DNA of 51,588 bases from an endosymbiont of Lamellibrachia barhami (GCF_011947365.2 NZ_JAAVSH020000001.1:1996841-2048428), one strand, 5' to 3'; shown: positions 8,874 to 17,546, counted from the stretch's first letter. The notes: generated by a model not told the origin, from the sequence alone. Numbers and translations: made by a program.

Positions 8874-10619
8874 ATGAAACCACATACTTTCTCTCTGATT
8901 AGATATCTCTGCATTCTGCCGTTGCTCGGCTTGTTGCTGCCGCTACAGGGGTTAGCCGAGGAGGTGGAAGCGCCTCTCTCCGAGGTCGTGGAACTTGCAC
9001 CGGACAGCCTGCGTTCACCGCGGGCGGTGATGGCGACCTTTCTGAGTGCCATGAATGACATTAAGCGGGGGGAGTCTGAGCGGATCAACGATGCGCTGGA
9101 GACGCTGGATCTCACCTCGGTCAATGCCCTGGTGCGCACAGAGCGCGGTGCGGATCTGGCCTGGCTGCTGCTGGAGACCATGGATCGTACCCGGCTGGTC
9201 GATCTGCAACGGATACCCGACAGGCATGAAGGGGAGCCATGGATCTTCCAGCGTTATGCCAAAGGGGCGCTACGCATCTCGCGCTATCCTGATGGCCGTT
9301 GGCTGTTCGACAGTGCGACGATAGCCCGTCTGCCGGCAATCTGGGAGGAGGTGTCGACTCGCAGCAAGGTGGAAGGGTTGTCGGAGGATGACTCGGTGTT
9401 GCCCTGGCACCTGCGAATCCAAAATGCCATACCAGCGTGGCTGAAAAAAACCATTTTTCTGTTGGAGAACTGGCGTTGGATGGGTATCTTTTTTATCGTT
9501 CTGTTTGGCGTGGTGGCGGACAAGCTGATCACCCTGTTATTGCGCCGTTTGGTGGTCCTCAGGCTGCAAGAAACCCGCCGACTGGCTTTCCGTGATATTC
9601 CCGAGAATATGCTACGACCTCTGGGATTGTTGGCCATGGCGGCGATCTGGTGGGTCGGTATTACACTGCTGGGTCTGCCTGAGTCGACGATGCTGGTGCT
9701 GCTGGTGGCGGTCAAGTTTCTTGCGGCCCTCTCGGGTGTCTGGGTTGCCTATCGACTGGTGGATCTGGTGGGTGGATGGCTCGCCGAGCGGGCGATGCTG
9801 ACCGAGACCCGCCTGGATGATGCGCTGGTGCCGCTGATTCCGCGAACCCTGAAGATATTCGTCACCGTAATCGGTGTGATCTTTATCGCTGACAATCTGA
9901 ATATCAATGTTTCGGGGTTGCTGGCAGGCCTTGGTCTTGGTGGTTTGGCCTTTGCATTGGCGGCCAAGGATATGGTGCAGAATCTCTTTGGTTCGATCAC
10001 CATACTGCTTGATCGTACCTTCTCGGTGGGGGACTGGATCGTCGTTGACGGTAAGGAGGGCGCGGTCGAGCGCATCGGATTTCGCAGTACCCGCATCCGT
10101 ACCTTCTACAACTCGGTGCTTACGGTGCCCAACTCCCTGTTCATCACCGCGAAGGTGGACAATATGGGGGAACGACGCTACCGCCGTCTCTCCACCAAGC
10201 TGGGACTGGCCTATGAAACACCACCGGAGAAGATCGAATCCTTTTGCGAAGGGGTGCGTGAACTGGTGCGCCAACACCCCTATATGCGCAAGGATTACTA
10301 CCATGTCTACTTCAACGGTTATGCCGACAGTGCGCTGGAGATATTGGTTTATGTCTTCTGGGAGACCCCGGACTGGAGTACCGAGTTGCGTGAGCGGCAT
10401 CGCTTTTTGCTGGACATTTTGCGACTGGCCCAAGGGCTGGGAGTGGAGTTTGCCTATCCGACGCAGACCCTCTACATGAAGCAGGATGGAGAATCCGATG
10501 GGGGAACCGGACCCACGACTTCCCAGAAGCAGGCTTTAGATGAAGGCAGGGAAATAGCACGCAATATCGTTTCAGAGACCACTGGCCTGGGAGAACGGCC
10601 ACCACCGGTGAAGTTCTGA
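8874..10619 (+). CDS. MscS-family mechanosensitive channel with N-terminal extension
   Basis: The protein has 581 residues from the ATG at 8874. A signal peptide (cut after GLAEE or nearby) and a roughly 150-residue periplasmic domain precede several membrane helices (about 185-330). The pore-lining helix reads GLGLGGLAFALAAKD, followed by the MscS beta domain (FSVGDWIVVDGKEGAVERIGFR, TVPNSLF). This is the larger MscS-like type that releases solutes on osmotic downshift. It ends 55 bp before the SIMPL gene and probably shares its transcript. A second, short MscS gene occurs at 34103. Confidence 0.93.
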   Translation: MKPHTFSLIRYLCILPLLGLLLPLQGLAEEVEAPLSEVVELAPDSLRSPRAVMATFLSAMNDIKRGESERINDALETLDLTSVNALVRTERGADLAWLLLETMDRTRLVDLQRIPDRHEGEPWIFQRYAKGALRISRYPDGRWLFDSATIARLPAIWEEVSTRSKVEGLSEDDSVLPWHLRIQNAIPAWLKKTIFLLENWRWMGIFFIVLFGVVADKLITLLLRRLVVLRLQETRRLAFRDIPENMLRPLGLLAMAAIWWVGITLLGLPESTMLVLLVAVKFLAALSGVWVAYRLVDLVGGWLAERAMLTETRLDDALVPLIPRTLKIFVTVIGVIFIADNLNINVSGLLAGLGLGGLAFALAAKDMVQNLFGSITILLDRTFSVGDWIVVDGKEGAVERIGFRSTRIRTFYNSVLTVPNSLFITAKVDNMGERRYRRLSTKLGLAYETPPEKIESFCEGVRELVRQHPYMRKDYYHVYFNGYADSALEILVYVFWETPDWSTELRERHRFLLDILRLAQGLGVEFAYPTQTLYMKQDGESDGGTGPTTSQKQALDEGREIARNIVSETTGLGERPPPVKF

Positions 10620-10674
10620 CTAAACTGTTCAATAACAGGTTATTGCCGAAGCAGATTAAATTAAGGAGCAAGTC

Positions 10675-11379
10675 ATGAGGAAACAGAATATCCAACAGTT
10701 TTTGGCCAGTCTTTTGCTGGTGATATCGATCTCTCCGGCCTGGGCAGACGATAAGGATCCCACCTACGACCGGGTAACGCTCTCCGTGAGCGCAGAGACG
10801 AAAGTGGGCAATGATACGCTGGTGGCGGTGCTCTACTCCCAGAAGGAGGGGAGTAGTACCACGAAGCTCGCGCGCGAGGTGAATCAGAATATCAGCTGGG
10901 CCTTGGATAAGGCAAAGCAGATCGCCGATATCAAGGTCCAGACCCTGGACTACCGAACTGATCCGGTCTATCGCAAACAGGTTCTTCAGGGATGGCGGGT
11001 GAAGCAGTCGCTGCGGCTGGAGAGCAGGAATAGCACTGTGCTCAGCGATCTGATTGGTGCGTTGCAGAAACGGCTGGCGGTTGAGTCGATCAGCTACCAG
11101 GTCTCGCCAGAGAAGCGCAAGTTATCTCAGGATGAACTGATTCAGCAGGCGCTGGCTGATTTCCGCGCTAGGGCCGATATGGTTGCCAAAGCTTGGGAAC
11201 GCCCCGGCTACCGGCTGGTGCAGATCAGTATCAATACCTCGGATCACACACCAAGACCCAAGATGATGCGCATGGCTGCGATGGAGATGTCTGCGGACGC
11301 CATGCCGGCGCCTGCGATCGAGGCGGGTAGTCAGACAGTGCGCGTGAGCGTCAACGGCGTGATTGAACTGACGCCCTGA
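10675..11379 (+). CDS. SIMPL (DUF541) domain periplasmic protein
   Basis: The 234-residue protein has a clear signal peptide (hydrophobic residues 9-22, cut near AWADD) and one SIMPL/DUF541 domain, shown by VTLSVSAETKVGNDTL at the N terminus and IQQALADFRARADMVAK in the second half. Family members are periplasmic or surface proteins linked to oxidative or envelope stress, with no established reaction. AAGGAG lies 7 bases before the ATG. It follows the MscS gene and may be co-transcribed with it. The C-terminal methionine-rich stretch (MMRMAAMEMSADAM) is unusual and could bind metal or scavenge oxidants (inference). Confidence 0.88.
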   Translation: MRKQNIQQFLASLLLVISISPAWADDKDPTYDRVTLSVSAETKVGNDTLVAVLYSQKEGSSTTKLAREVNQNISWALDKAKQIADIKVQTLDYRTDPVYRKQVLQGWRVKQSLRLESRNSTVLSDLIGALQKRLAVESISYQVSPEKRKLSQDELIQQALADFRARADMVAKAWERPGYRLVQISINTSDHTPRPKMMRMAAMEMSADAMPAPAIEAGSQTVRVSVNGVIELTP

Positions 11380-11430
11380 ACGGCCACCATGCCGGAACGC
11401 CCGATCCGCTACGCTTGATCGGGCCTACTT

Positions 11431-11563
11431 AGTGTCCATCTGGAAACCCACATCTAACCACAAAGGACACGAAGAGCACGAAGGTAATAGATTGATTAAC
11501 CATCAATTTTCTTCGTGTTCTTCGTGCGCTTCGTGGTGAAAACAGTGTTTCCGGACGGGCACT
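11431..11563. mobile_element. MITE-like palindromic element, copy 3
   Basis: This 133-bp copy has near-perfect ends, AGTGTCCATCTGGAAAC and GTTTCCGGACGGGCACT, and a perfect 4-bp target duplication, ACTT, on both sides. It shares most bases with copy 2. It lies between the converging SIMPL and pyk genes, next to a short GATC-rich palindrome (about 11400-11425). Confidence 0.87.
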
Positions 11564-11609
11564 ACTTAGGCCGGTTCAAGTGCAGCGGAACCGGTAACTC
11601 CAACGGAAA

Positions 11610-13052
11610 TTACTCCAACGTGAGAACCCGGATCGAGTCGGTGCCGCCTTTCATCTGACCTGAACCGGCGGTGGCGATGATGAGGTCGCCAGCCCCCACA
11701 TAGCCCAGCTCACGGGCGCGTTCCAGACCGTAGTCGAGTTTTGCCTGGTCGTTGATCTCTCCCTCGAAACAGATGGGGAAGACGCCCCAGTTGAGAGAGA
11801 GGCGGCGGGCAACGATACGGGAACTGGTGATCGCCAGAATCGGGCAGTCGGGACGGCGCCGGGAGACCATGCGCGAGGTAAAACCGGTTTCGGTGAGGCT
11901 GAAAATGGCGCGGGCATTCAGCTCTTTCGCCATGGTGGCGGAGGCAAGGCTGACTGCCTCCGTGACGATGTTTGAACGGTTGCCCGCCACCCGCTGCAGA
12001 TATCCGTACTCTTTCAGGTAGGACTCGGCACGCAGGGCGATCTCTGCCATTGTGCGCACTGCCAGCACTGGATATTTTCCGGCAGCAGTCTCGCCGGAGA
12101 GCATGATTGCAGAGGTGCCGTCCAGAATGGCGTTGGCGACGTCAGAGGCCTCGGCGCGGGTCGGTTTGGGGTTGCGCTGCATCGATGCGAGCATCTCGGT
12201 GGCGGTGATCACCGGTTTGCCCTGACCGACGGTCATGTGGATGATCTTCTTCTGGGTGCCGGGGACATCCGCCAGCGGCAGTTCCACACCCAGGTCGCCA
12301 CGGGCCACCATCACGCCGTCAGCGGCAGCGACTATGCCCTCCAGGTTCTTGACCCCGGCACGATTCTCGATCTTGGCGATGATGGGGATCTTGACTCCAT
12401 GGTCTGCCAAAACCTCCCGCAGCAGGGTGACGTCTTCCTCATGTTGCACAAAAGAGGCGGCGATATAGTCGACCTCATTCTCGGCGGCGAAGGTCATCTC
12501 CCGGATCACGTCGTCCCGATTCTCAGGGCTGACGGCCCGCAGGGAGAGTTCGGTCTCCGGCAGATTGACGCTCTTCGAATCGCCCAGCCGTCCTCCGAGA
12601 ACCACCCGGCAGTGGATCTCATCTTCGCCGATCTGCTCCGCAGTGAGTTCGATGTTGCCATCGTCGAGCAGGATCGGCGTACCCGCTCCGATCTCCTTGG
12701 GCAGCTTTTTGTAGGTGATCGAAACCCCCTCCTGGTTGCCGAGCCGACCATCGGTGAAGAGTGTGAAACAATCCCCTACCGTCAGATCGACCCAGTCCTC
12801 TTTAATACGGCCAGTGCGGATCTCGATACCCCGGGTATCGATCATGGTCGCCACATTGATGCACAGCTTCTCAGCGGTCTGACGGATGCGTTTAAGTCGC
12901 TCCCTGTGCTCGTTGTAAGTGCCGTGGGAGAGGTTGAGACGGGCGACGCTCATGCCAGCCCGCATCATTGCTTCGAGGGTTTCGAGAGAATCACAGGCAG
13001 GGCCTATGGTTGCAATGATCTTGGTTTTACGCAGGGGATGATGGATTTCCAT
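11610..13052 (-). CDS. pyk: Pyruvate kinase
   Basis: The 480-residue enzyme converts phosphoenolpyruvate and ADP to pyruvate and ATP, the last step of glycolysis. The diagnostic motifs are present: TKIIATIGPA at the N terminus, ARLNLSHG, IIAKIENRAGV (catalytic Lys and the Glu that holds Mg), MVARGDLGVELP and the signature TATEMLASM. The allosteric C-terminal domain is complete and the length is normal. It is monocistronic; a MITE-like element ends 46 bp beyond its stop codon. Confidence 0.97.
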   Translation of the reverse strand: MEIHHPLRKTKIIATIGPACDSLETLEAMMRAGMSVARLNLSHGTYNEHRERLKRIRQTAEKLCINVATMIDTRGIEIRTGRIKEDWVDLTVGDCFTLFTDGRLGNQEGVSITYKKLPKEIGAGTPILLDDGNIELTAEQIGEDEIHCRVVLGGRLGDSKSVNLPETELSLRAVSPENRDDVIREMTFAAENEVDYIAASFVQHEEDVTLLREVLADHGVKIPIIAKIENRAGVKNLEGIVAAADGVMVARGDLGVELPLADVPGTQKKIIHMTVGQGKPVITATEMLASMQRNPKPTRAEASDVANAILDGTSAIMLSGETAAGKYPVLAVRTMAEIALRAESYLKEYGYLQRVAGNRSNIVTEAVSLASATMAKELNARAIFSLTETGFTSRMVSRRRPDCPILAITSSRIVARRLSLNWGVFPICFEGEINDQAKLDYGLERARELGYVGAGDLIIATAGSGQMKGGTDSIRVLTLE

Positions 13053-13294
13053 GATGGTGGGGAACCGGTTGAGTGCTGTCTTGTCACCGGTTGATGTGAT
13101 CCATCTTGGGGCGCACCCTAAGACCGGCCGGGGCGAATAGATTCAGCAGGGTAAGTGGAGAATTGAATCGGCCTATTATCCTCCGCCTCAATGCCGAGCG
13201 CCAGCATTAGATTCAATCCTCAACCAACCGTGAACACGATGATTGCTGTGACTCTGTAGGTAGGAGCGGCGCCCCGCCGCGATAGAGCGCGCAG

Positions 13295-13957
13295 TTATTT
13301 GTTGAGCGTTTTCAGCAACTCATCCACCGTGATCGTCTGAGTGTCAACGGCACCGGCCTGATTGGGCTGCTCTATCGGAAAGGTGCGATGGCCACTGATC
13401 ATGCCGGAGATATCCGATCCGCTGCTGTTCGCATCGTGACTGAAGACCGCCAGTATGTGCAGTGGCACAAAGGTGGTGACAAAGAGATAGCTGATATGGT
13501 GCAGATCGTGAAGGCTGATGTTGGCAAAGAAGGCTATCTCCTTCTGCAGCATCAGTCCGCTGGCGACAGAGAGGGTTAGAAACAGAAACAACAACAGATA
13601 GAGTGGACCCCAGAGTGGATTGTGGGCAAACCACTTGGGTAAAGGAGCGCGTCCGAGGGTGAGATAGAAGCGGAGGACTTCTGCGGCCTGCCTCAACCGA
13701 TGTGCATTGGGTTCACAGTCTGTGATGTGATCGGTGCCGCGACCGAAGAAGAGCAGGTAGAACCTGAGCAGCAGGGCGGGGATCAGCAGGGCGCTGCAGA
13801 GAAAATGCAGATCCCGGGCATCCGTCTCCAGCGACGGGGAGGCACTGCTGAGCCAGCCACTGAAAAGCAGGCCAGTGACGGCAAGGGTAATCGTCCAGTG
13901 GGAGAGTCTCAGCCAGCGGCTCCAGACCCGCACCCGGGTAACCTGGGATGTTTCCAC
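13295..13957 (-). CDS. Cytochrome b561-type membrane protein
   Basis: The 220-residue integral membrane protein has four hydrophobic segments (about residues 20-40, 52-70, 118-138 and 150-172) and histidines suited to two b-type haems: RLSHW (about 20), LHFL (about 52), LHDLHH (about 151-154) and VPLHIL (about 167). This is the b561 family, which includes hydrogenase and thiosulfate-reductase cytochrome subunits and passes electrons between the quinone pool and a partner. No partner dehydrogenase is adjacent, so its donor is unknown. A REP-like GC hairpin lies just beyond its 3' end (about 13264-13290). Confidence 0.82.
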   Translation of the reverse strand: METSQVTRVRVWSRWLRLSHWTITLAVTGLLFSGWLSSASPSLETDARDLHFLCSALLIPALLLRFYLLFFGRGTDHITDCEPNAHRLRQAAEVLRFYLTLGRAPLPKWFAHNPLWGPLYLLLFLFLTLSVASGLMLQKEIAFFANISLHDLHHISYLFVTTFVPLHILAVFSHDANSSGSDISGMISGHRTFPIEQPNQAGAVDTQTITVDELLKTLNK

Positions 13958-14005
13958 TAGTGCTCTACCAACGTGAACCCGTAGTTATCATAATTGATAG
14001 AGCAC

Positions 14006-14248
14006 TTAAAATCCGCAGCTGCCGCCAGGGCAACAACTGCCAGACGCGCAAGGGGGTTCACTGCCGCTGTTGCTGATGATGGCGCCGCCGGTGATCAGCC
14101 TTTTGATCGTTGCATTGACGGGTGTATCGCCGGTTTCGATGCCTGCCTTGTTGCAGAGTTCTTCCCATGTTGCGATATCCTCACTCATTTTGTGGGTAAC
14201 TTCGATGGTGCGGTTGTTCGCTGAACAGAAATAATCATAAGTGGGCAT
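14006..14248 (-). CDS. FmdB-like zinc-ribbon protein, degenerate
   Basis: Starting at the ATG at 14248, with AGGAG upstream, gives 80 residues opening MPTYDYFC, the typical FmdB start. The second residue pair of the first CxxC knuckle is missing (CSANNRT). The middle holds only one Cys (ELCNKAG), and the C terminus is a cysteine/glycine cluster (CASGSCCPGGSCGF). A normal FmdB ribbon is therefore unlikely; metal could be held by the tail instead. The function is unknown. It overlaps no gene and is divergent from the methyltransferase. Confidence 0.72.
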   Translation of the reverse strand: MPTYDYFCSANNRTIEVTHKMSEDIATWEELCNKAGIETGDTPVNATIKRLITGGAIISNSGSEPPCASGSCCPGGSCGF

Positions 14249-14351
14249 AGGTTTGCTCCTGAGTGGCGTTTCTATTGTTACAAAATTTCTATCTGTTTTC
14301 AGTTGATTGTTCCCCGTATCATGGGCCTTTATCGAGATTTTAACCATTGCC

Positions 14352-14909
14352 ATGTTACGCCAGAGAAGATCCCAACGGGAACGAAGAGAGTCGCGGGATC
14401 TTGCGCTGCTCCGTTACAAGAAACAGCGCAACCGAAACCTGTTGGCCAAGCCCGGTGTACACGATTTCATCATTGTGCTGGATGGCATGAAAGCGGGTTT
14501 CAATGTGGCGAAGATCTTTCGCAGTGCGGAGGCCTTTGGTGCACATGAGGTCCACCTGGTCGATATCGGTCCTTTTGATCCATCGCCCGCCAAAGGTTCG
14601 TTCAAAAAGGTACCTGCCCGCTTTTTTGAGAAATTTGAAGCGTCCTACAATGACCTGACAACACGCGGATACCGGATTTTGACCCTGGATGCCGCTTGTG
14701 GGGAGTCATTGGTCGATACTGTCCTGCCGGGAAAATGCGCCTTCGTATTGGGGCATGAGGAGTGGGGACACAGTTTCGAGGTCTCCGATTACCCGGAGAT
14801 CGGTTGCCTGTCGATTCCGCAATTCGGGCAGGTGGAGAGTCTCAATGTGGCGGTGGCCGCCTCTGTCGTGATGTTCGAGTATGTGCGTCAGCACGGGGCC
14901 GCAAAATGA
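14352..14909 (+). CDS. SpoU/TrmH-family RNA 2'-O-methyltransferase
   Basis: The 185-residue SPOUT enzyme carries the three SpoU motifs: NVAKIFRSAEAFGA (motif 1), VLGHEEWG (motif 2) and CLSIPQFGQVESLNVAVAAS (motif 3). These form the knot that binds S-adenosylmethionine. The start is the ATG at 14352, because the upstream codons from 14307 have no family similarity. The basic N-terminal stretch (RQRRSQRERRESRD) could contact RNA. It methylates a ribose in tRNA or rRNA; the exact nucleotide cannot be assigned. A MITE-like element begins 9 bp after the stop. Confidence 0.9.
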   Translation: MLRQRRSQRERRESRDLALLRYKKQRNRNLLAKPGVHDFIIVLDGMKAGFNVAKIFRSAEAFGAHEVHLVDIGPFDPSPAKGSFKKVPARFFEKFEASYNDLTTRGYRILTLDAACGESLVDTVLPGKCAFVLGHEEWGHSFEVSDYPEIGCLSIPQFGQVESLNVAVAASVVMFEYVRQHGAAK

Positions 14910-14918
14910 TTTTAATTT

Positions 14919-15051
14919 AGTGTCTGTCCGGAAACTTAAAATCAACCACGAAGCGCACGAAGGGCACGAAGGTAATAAATTGATAAACAAGTCACTTTCT
15001 TAGTGTACTTCGTGCGCTTCGTGGTTAAAACAGTGTTTCCGGATGGATACA
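14919..15051. mobile_element. MITE-like palindromic element, copy 4
   Basis: The left end, AGTGTCTGTCCGGAAAC, matches the family. The right end has decayed to GTTTCCGGATGGATACA, and no target duplication is visible. The inner arms (CACGAAGCGCACGAAGG against CTTCGTGCGCTTCGTGG) are intact. It ends 34 bp before the start of the Rieske fusion gene, so it may carry part of that gene's leader. Confidence 0.8.
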
Positions 15052-15084
15052 GGTTTAAACGGATTCTTTAGGAGTAGTGAGCTT

Positions 15085-15711
15085 ATGAGTAATGCACTTA
15101 ACTATCTGTTGGCTGCCCGCCCCGAGGCGATGACGGCCTATTTCACCTTCCTGAAAAAGTCAGGTGATCATCTGGATACCAAGACCCGGGATCTCATTTC
15201 TGTGATCACCAAGGTTGCGGTACAGACAGAGGGTGGTTTTCGGCAATATCTGACCCGTGCCTTACGCAATGGCGCAACACCCAATGAGGTGATCGATGCG
15301 CTGCTGATGGCGTTTCCTGTGCTTGGGCTGGCGAAGATCGTATGGGCCACCGATATTCTATTGGAGATGGATATTCCTGATTTTCGCCCGGAGGCTTTGT
15401 TGGCAGAGGCCCAGTGGCACGATATTGCGGATCTCGATGAGGTAAAGCTGGAGGATACGACCTGGTTGGAAGTGGAGGGGCGCCACCTGTTTATCTACCG
15501 GGATGAGGCGGACATACGGGTCTATGACAGCCGCTGTCCGCATCAGGTTACCGATATTCCACACCTCTCGCTAGAGGGTACCAAGCTGACTTGTCCAAAA
15601 CACCAGTGGGCCTTCGATGTGGTGAGTGGAGAGTGTGTCGAAAAGGGCAAGCATCCCCTGCGTCGTTTTGAGCACAAAGTGGAAGCGGGCCGTCTTTTGG
15701 CTTTCTGGTAA
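15085..15711 (+). CDS. Carboxymuconolactone decarboxylase-like / Rieske 2Fe-2S fusion protein
   Basis: The 208-residue protein has its start at 15085, with AGGAG about 10 bases upstream. Residues 1-105 form an AhpD/CMD-like helical domain (TRDLISVITKVAVQTEGGF, NGATPNEVIDALLMAFPVLG). It lacks the CxxC of AhpD, so it is not a peroxidase of that type. Residues 115-208 are a Rieske domain with both cluster motifs, CPHQ (Cys, His) and CPKHQW (Cys, His). I infer a soluble electron carrier fused to a helical partner or ligand-binding domain. The partner oxygenase is not nearby. Confidence 0.88.
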   Translation: MSNALNYLLAARPEAMTAYFTFLKKSGDHLDTKTRDLISVITKVAVQTEGGFRQYLTRALRNGATPNEVIDALLMAFPVLGLAKIVWATDILLEMDIPDFRPEALLAEAQWHDIADLDEVKLEDTTWLEVEGRHLFIYRDEADIRVYDSRCPHQVTDIPHLSLEGTKLTCPKHQWAFDVVSGECVEKGKHPLRRFEHKVEAGRLLAFW

Positions 15712-15727
15712 GCTGAGGCTGATGACT

Positions 15728-15814
15728 TCAGATGTCGTCCTGCGACTCGGATAACTCTTCCAGGCCGAGAGATAGAATGATGCCGCAAATAATGGCTAAC
15801 AGTATCCAGGTCAT
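15728..15814 (-). CDS. Putative 28-residue single-helix membrane peptide
   Basis: An ATG at 15814 with an excellent GGAGG about 9 bases upstream opens a frame of 28 codons. It encodes one hydrophobic helix (WILLAIICGIILSLGL) followed by an acidic tail (EELSESQDD), ending in TGA. The layout is that of small membrane-subunit peptides. It sits alone between the Rieske fusion gene and the histidine phosphatase, in an otherwise empty 265-bp gap. No family is recognised, and conservation is untested. Confidence 0.5.
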   Translation of the reverse strand: MTWILLAIICGIILSLGLEELSESQDDI

Positions 15815-15976
15815 GGCTGACTCCCTCCGAGGAGTTTTGATTATAGATTTTTATTCCTACAGGATAAGAAATATATTAAATACTGATTCTTTGGCTATGA
15901 GATAGATCAATTTGTCTGCAATTCAGGGTGAATGGGTGCTGATAACAAGCCTACTGGGGCGGTGTTGAGTTGCGGG

Positions 15977-16576
15977 TCAGATTGTGTCCCGGCTCAGAAA
16001 CATTATGCTTGCCGGACGCTCCTCACTGAGCTGAATGCGGGATATTGAAGCGCTGGCGATGGAGAGTCGGTATATGCTTTCAATCGGTGCGGAGATCGTG
16101 TTTGCCAGTGCGGCACGAATTACGCCGGCGTGGGTGACGATCAACAGGTGTTTGCCGGCATGAGTTTTGATGGCTTCGTTGAGCGAGTCGGCAACCCTTT
16201 GGCTGAATGCCTCCAGCGGTTCGGCCCCGGCAGGCCGGTTTCTCAGTGGATCCCGATAGAAGCGGGCGAGAATCTGCGGGTCTAACGCCCGTAGCTCAGC
16301 ACCGCTCTTTCCTTCCCAGTTGCCGAATCCCACCTCTTTCAGCCGGTCGTCCTGTTGCAGGGGAACCTCCAGTTTTTGACTCAGTGCCTCGGCAAACACC
16401 TGACAGCGGCTGAGTGGGGAGCTGATGATCTGCTGCCAGGGGGTCTCGCCAGAGACGGCGCGCCACATCTCCTGCCAGCCCTTGTCACTCAGAGGATCGT
16501 CGATCTGTCCCCGATAGCGGCGCCCACCCACGGGTTCACCATGCCTGAGCAGGTCGATGGTCGTCTGTCCGTTCAT
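15977..16576 (-). CDS. Histidine phosphatase (phosphoglycerate mutase-like; possible alpha-ribazole phosphatase)
   Basis: The 199-residue branch-1 histidine phosphatase has the catalytic LLRHGEP near residue 10, SSPLSRC around 52, EVGFGNWEGK around 82 and the second catalytic THAGVIRA around 148. The GxxRYRGxxDxPLSxxG arrangement resembles CobC, which removes phosphate from alpha-ribazole phosphate in cobalamin synthesis. No other cobalamin gene is here, so the assignment stays general. Its start overlaps the ampE stop by 4 bases (ATGA), indicating coupled translation as the last gene of the ampD-ampE run. Confidence 0.85.
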   Translation of the reverse strand: MNGQTTIDLLRHGEPVGGRRYRGQIDDPLSDKGWQEMWRAVSGETPWQQIISSPLSRCQVFAEALSQKLEVPLQQDDRLKEVGFGNWEGKSGAELRALDPQILARFYRDPLRNRPAGAEPLEAFSQRVADSLNEAIKTHAGKHLLIVTHAGVIRAALANTISAPIESIYRLSIASASISRIQLSEERPASIMFLSRDTI

Positions 16577-17460
16577 AACCAGTCGGCAAAGGTGAAGAGT
16601 CCCAGCGTGACACCCCAGACTACCAATGATCGCCAGACAAGGCTCATGGCGGCTTCCACCAGATAGAGGTGGTGTGTTGTATCGTCTCTATTCCGGTCTA
16701 AAACGCTGGCCAGACGCAGGGCGCCGCTGCCGGTACAGATCAGGATGCCGCTGGCGCTGTCGCTGAATTCGTCAAAGCGTTTCTCATTGTAGCTGCGCCA
16801 GCCGTTCATGGCGTCTTCAAAGCTGCCGGCGATCGCATAGGAGAAAGCGGTAATACGGGCGGGTATCCAGTCGAGTATCGACACTAGCTGCCGGCTGATG
16901 AGATGGAAGTCGAGATCCTCACCGGCAGTGCGGGTGAGAGGGAGCCGGGAGGCGAGGCGATAGAGCAGCGCACCAATGGGACCAAGCACCAAAAACCAGA
17001 AGATGACTGCGAAGATGCGGTTGTTGGCCTGGATGAGGATGCTCTCGGCGACCGCCTGAGAGTAGGCGGGATCATGCGGGGGTGGCTCATCGTTGAGCAG
17101 GTCGCGGGCAACGTCCCTGGCATGCTGCTCGTCGCCTTTGTCTCTGGCATCGATGAAGCGGCTGATCTGCTGGTCCAGGTCATCCGGTCCCAGGCTGTAG
17201 AGCAGTACGGCGCAGGCAAAGAGTGCGCCAGGCAGACCCGCCAGCGTGTTATCAAAAAGCTGTTGCAGCAGGGCGACTGCAAGTAGCGGTGGCAGCAGCA
17301 GGCTGATGACACCCCCAAAGCCGTTGCGCATCCAGACAGGTAGCTCCTGACGATAGTACCAGTCGCTGTAGTCGTTGAACCAAACCGGCTGGCGCAAGGC
17401 CTGTTTGTGCAGCAGAAAACGTTCCGCTATCAGGCAGATTAGGATGATGATCAGACTCAT
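16573..17460 (-). CDS. ampE: AmpE-like inner membrane protein
   Basis: The 295-residue protein has four hydrophobic segments: residues 1-15, about 50-70, 78-92 and 155-172, plus a C-terminal helix. It carries the family stretches LYSLGPDDLD and NNRIFAVIFWFLVLGPIG. AmpE is the membrane partner gene of ampD in many Gammaproteobacteria and relates to the sensing of cell-wall recycling and beta-lactamase induction, though its biochemistry is unsettled. ampD lies 119 bp upstream on the same strand; a short GATCAAGCGTAGCGGATC palindrome fills part of that gap. Confidence 0.88.
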   Translation of the reverse strand: MSLIIILICLIAERFLLHKQALRQPVWFNDYSDWYYRQELPVWMRNGFGGVISLLLPPLLAVALLQQLFDNTLAGLPGALFACAVLLYSLGPDDLDQQISRFIDARDKGDEQHARDVARDLLNDEPPPHDPAYSQAVAESILIQANNRIFAVIFWFLVLGPIGALLYRLASRLPLTRTAGEDLDFHLISRQLVSILDWIPARITAFSYAIAGSFEDAMNGWRSYNEKRFDEFSDSASGILICTGSGALRLASVLDRNRDDTTHHLYLVEAAMSLVWRSLVVWGVTLGLFTFADWL

Positions 17461-17546
17461 GGCGCAAGTGTCGGGGATGGCAGGGAAAGTTGCAAGTGGA
17501 GGGCAAGTGTTTTAGTGATTGAAGAATGAGGGCGATAATCCGCAGG

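Noticed and set aside
12237-13094. Long plus-strand frame of 285 codons opposite pyruvate kinase
   Set aside because: It is the complement of a clear pyk gene with all family motifs; long antisense frames are common in G+C-rich DNA.
5468-15051. CRISPR array made of the GAAG/CTTC-rich repeats
   Set aside because: The four copies are kilobases apart, palindromic and lack regular spacers; no cas genes are present.
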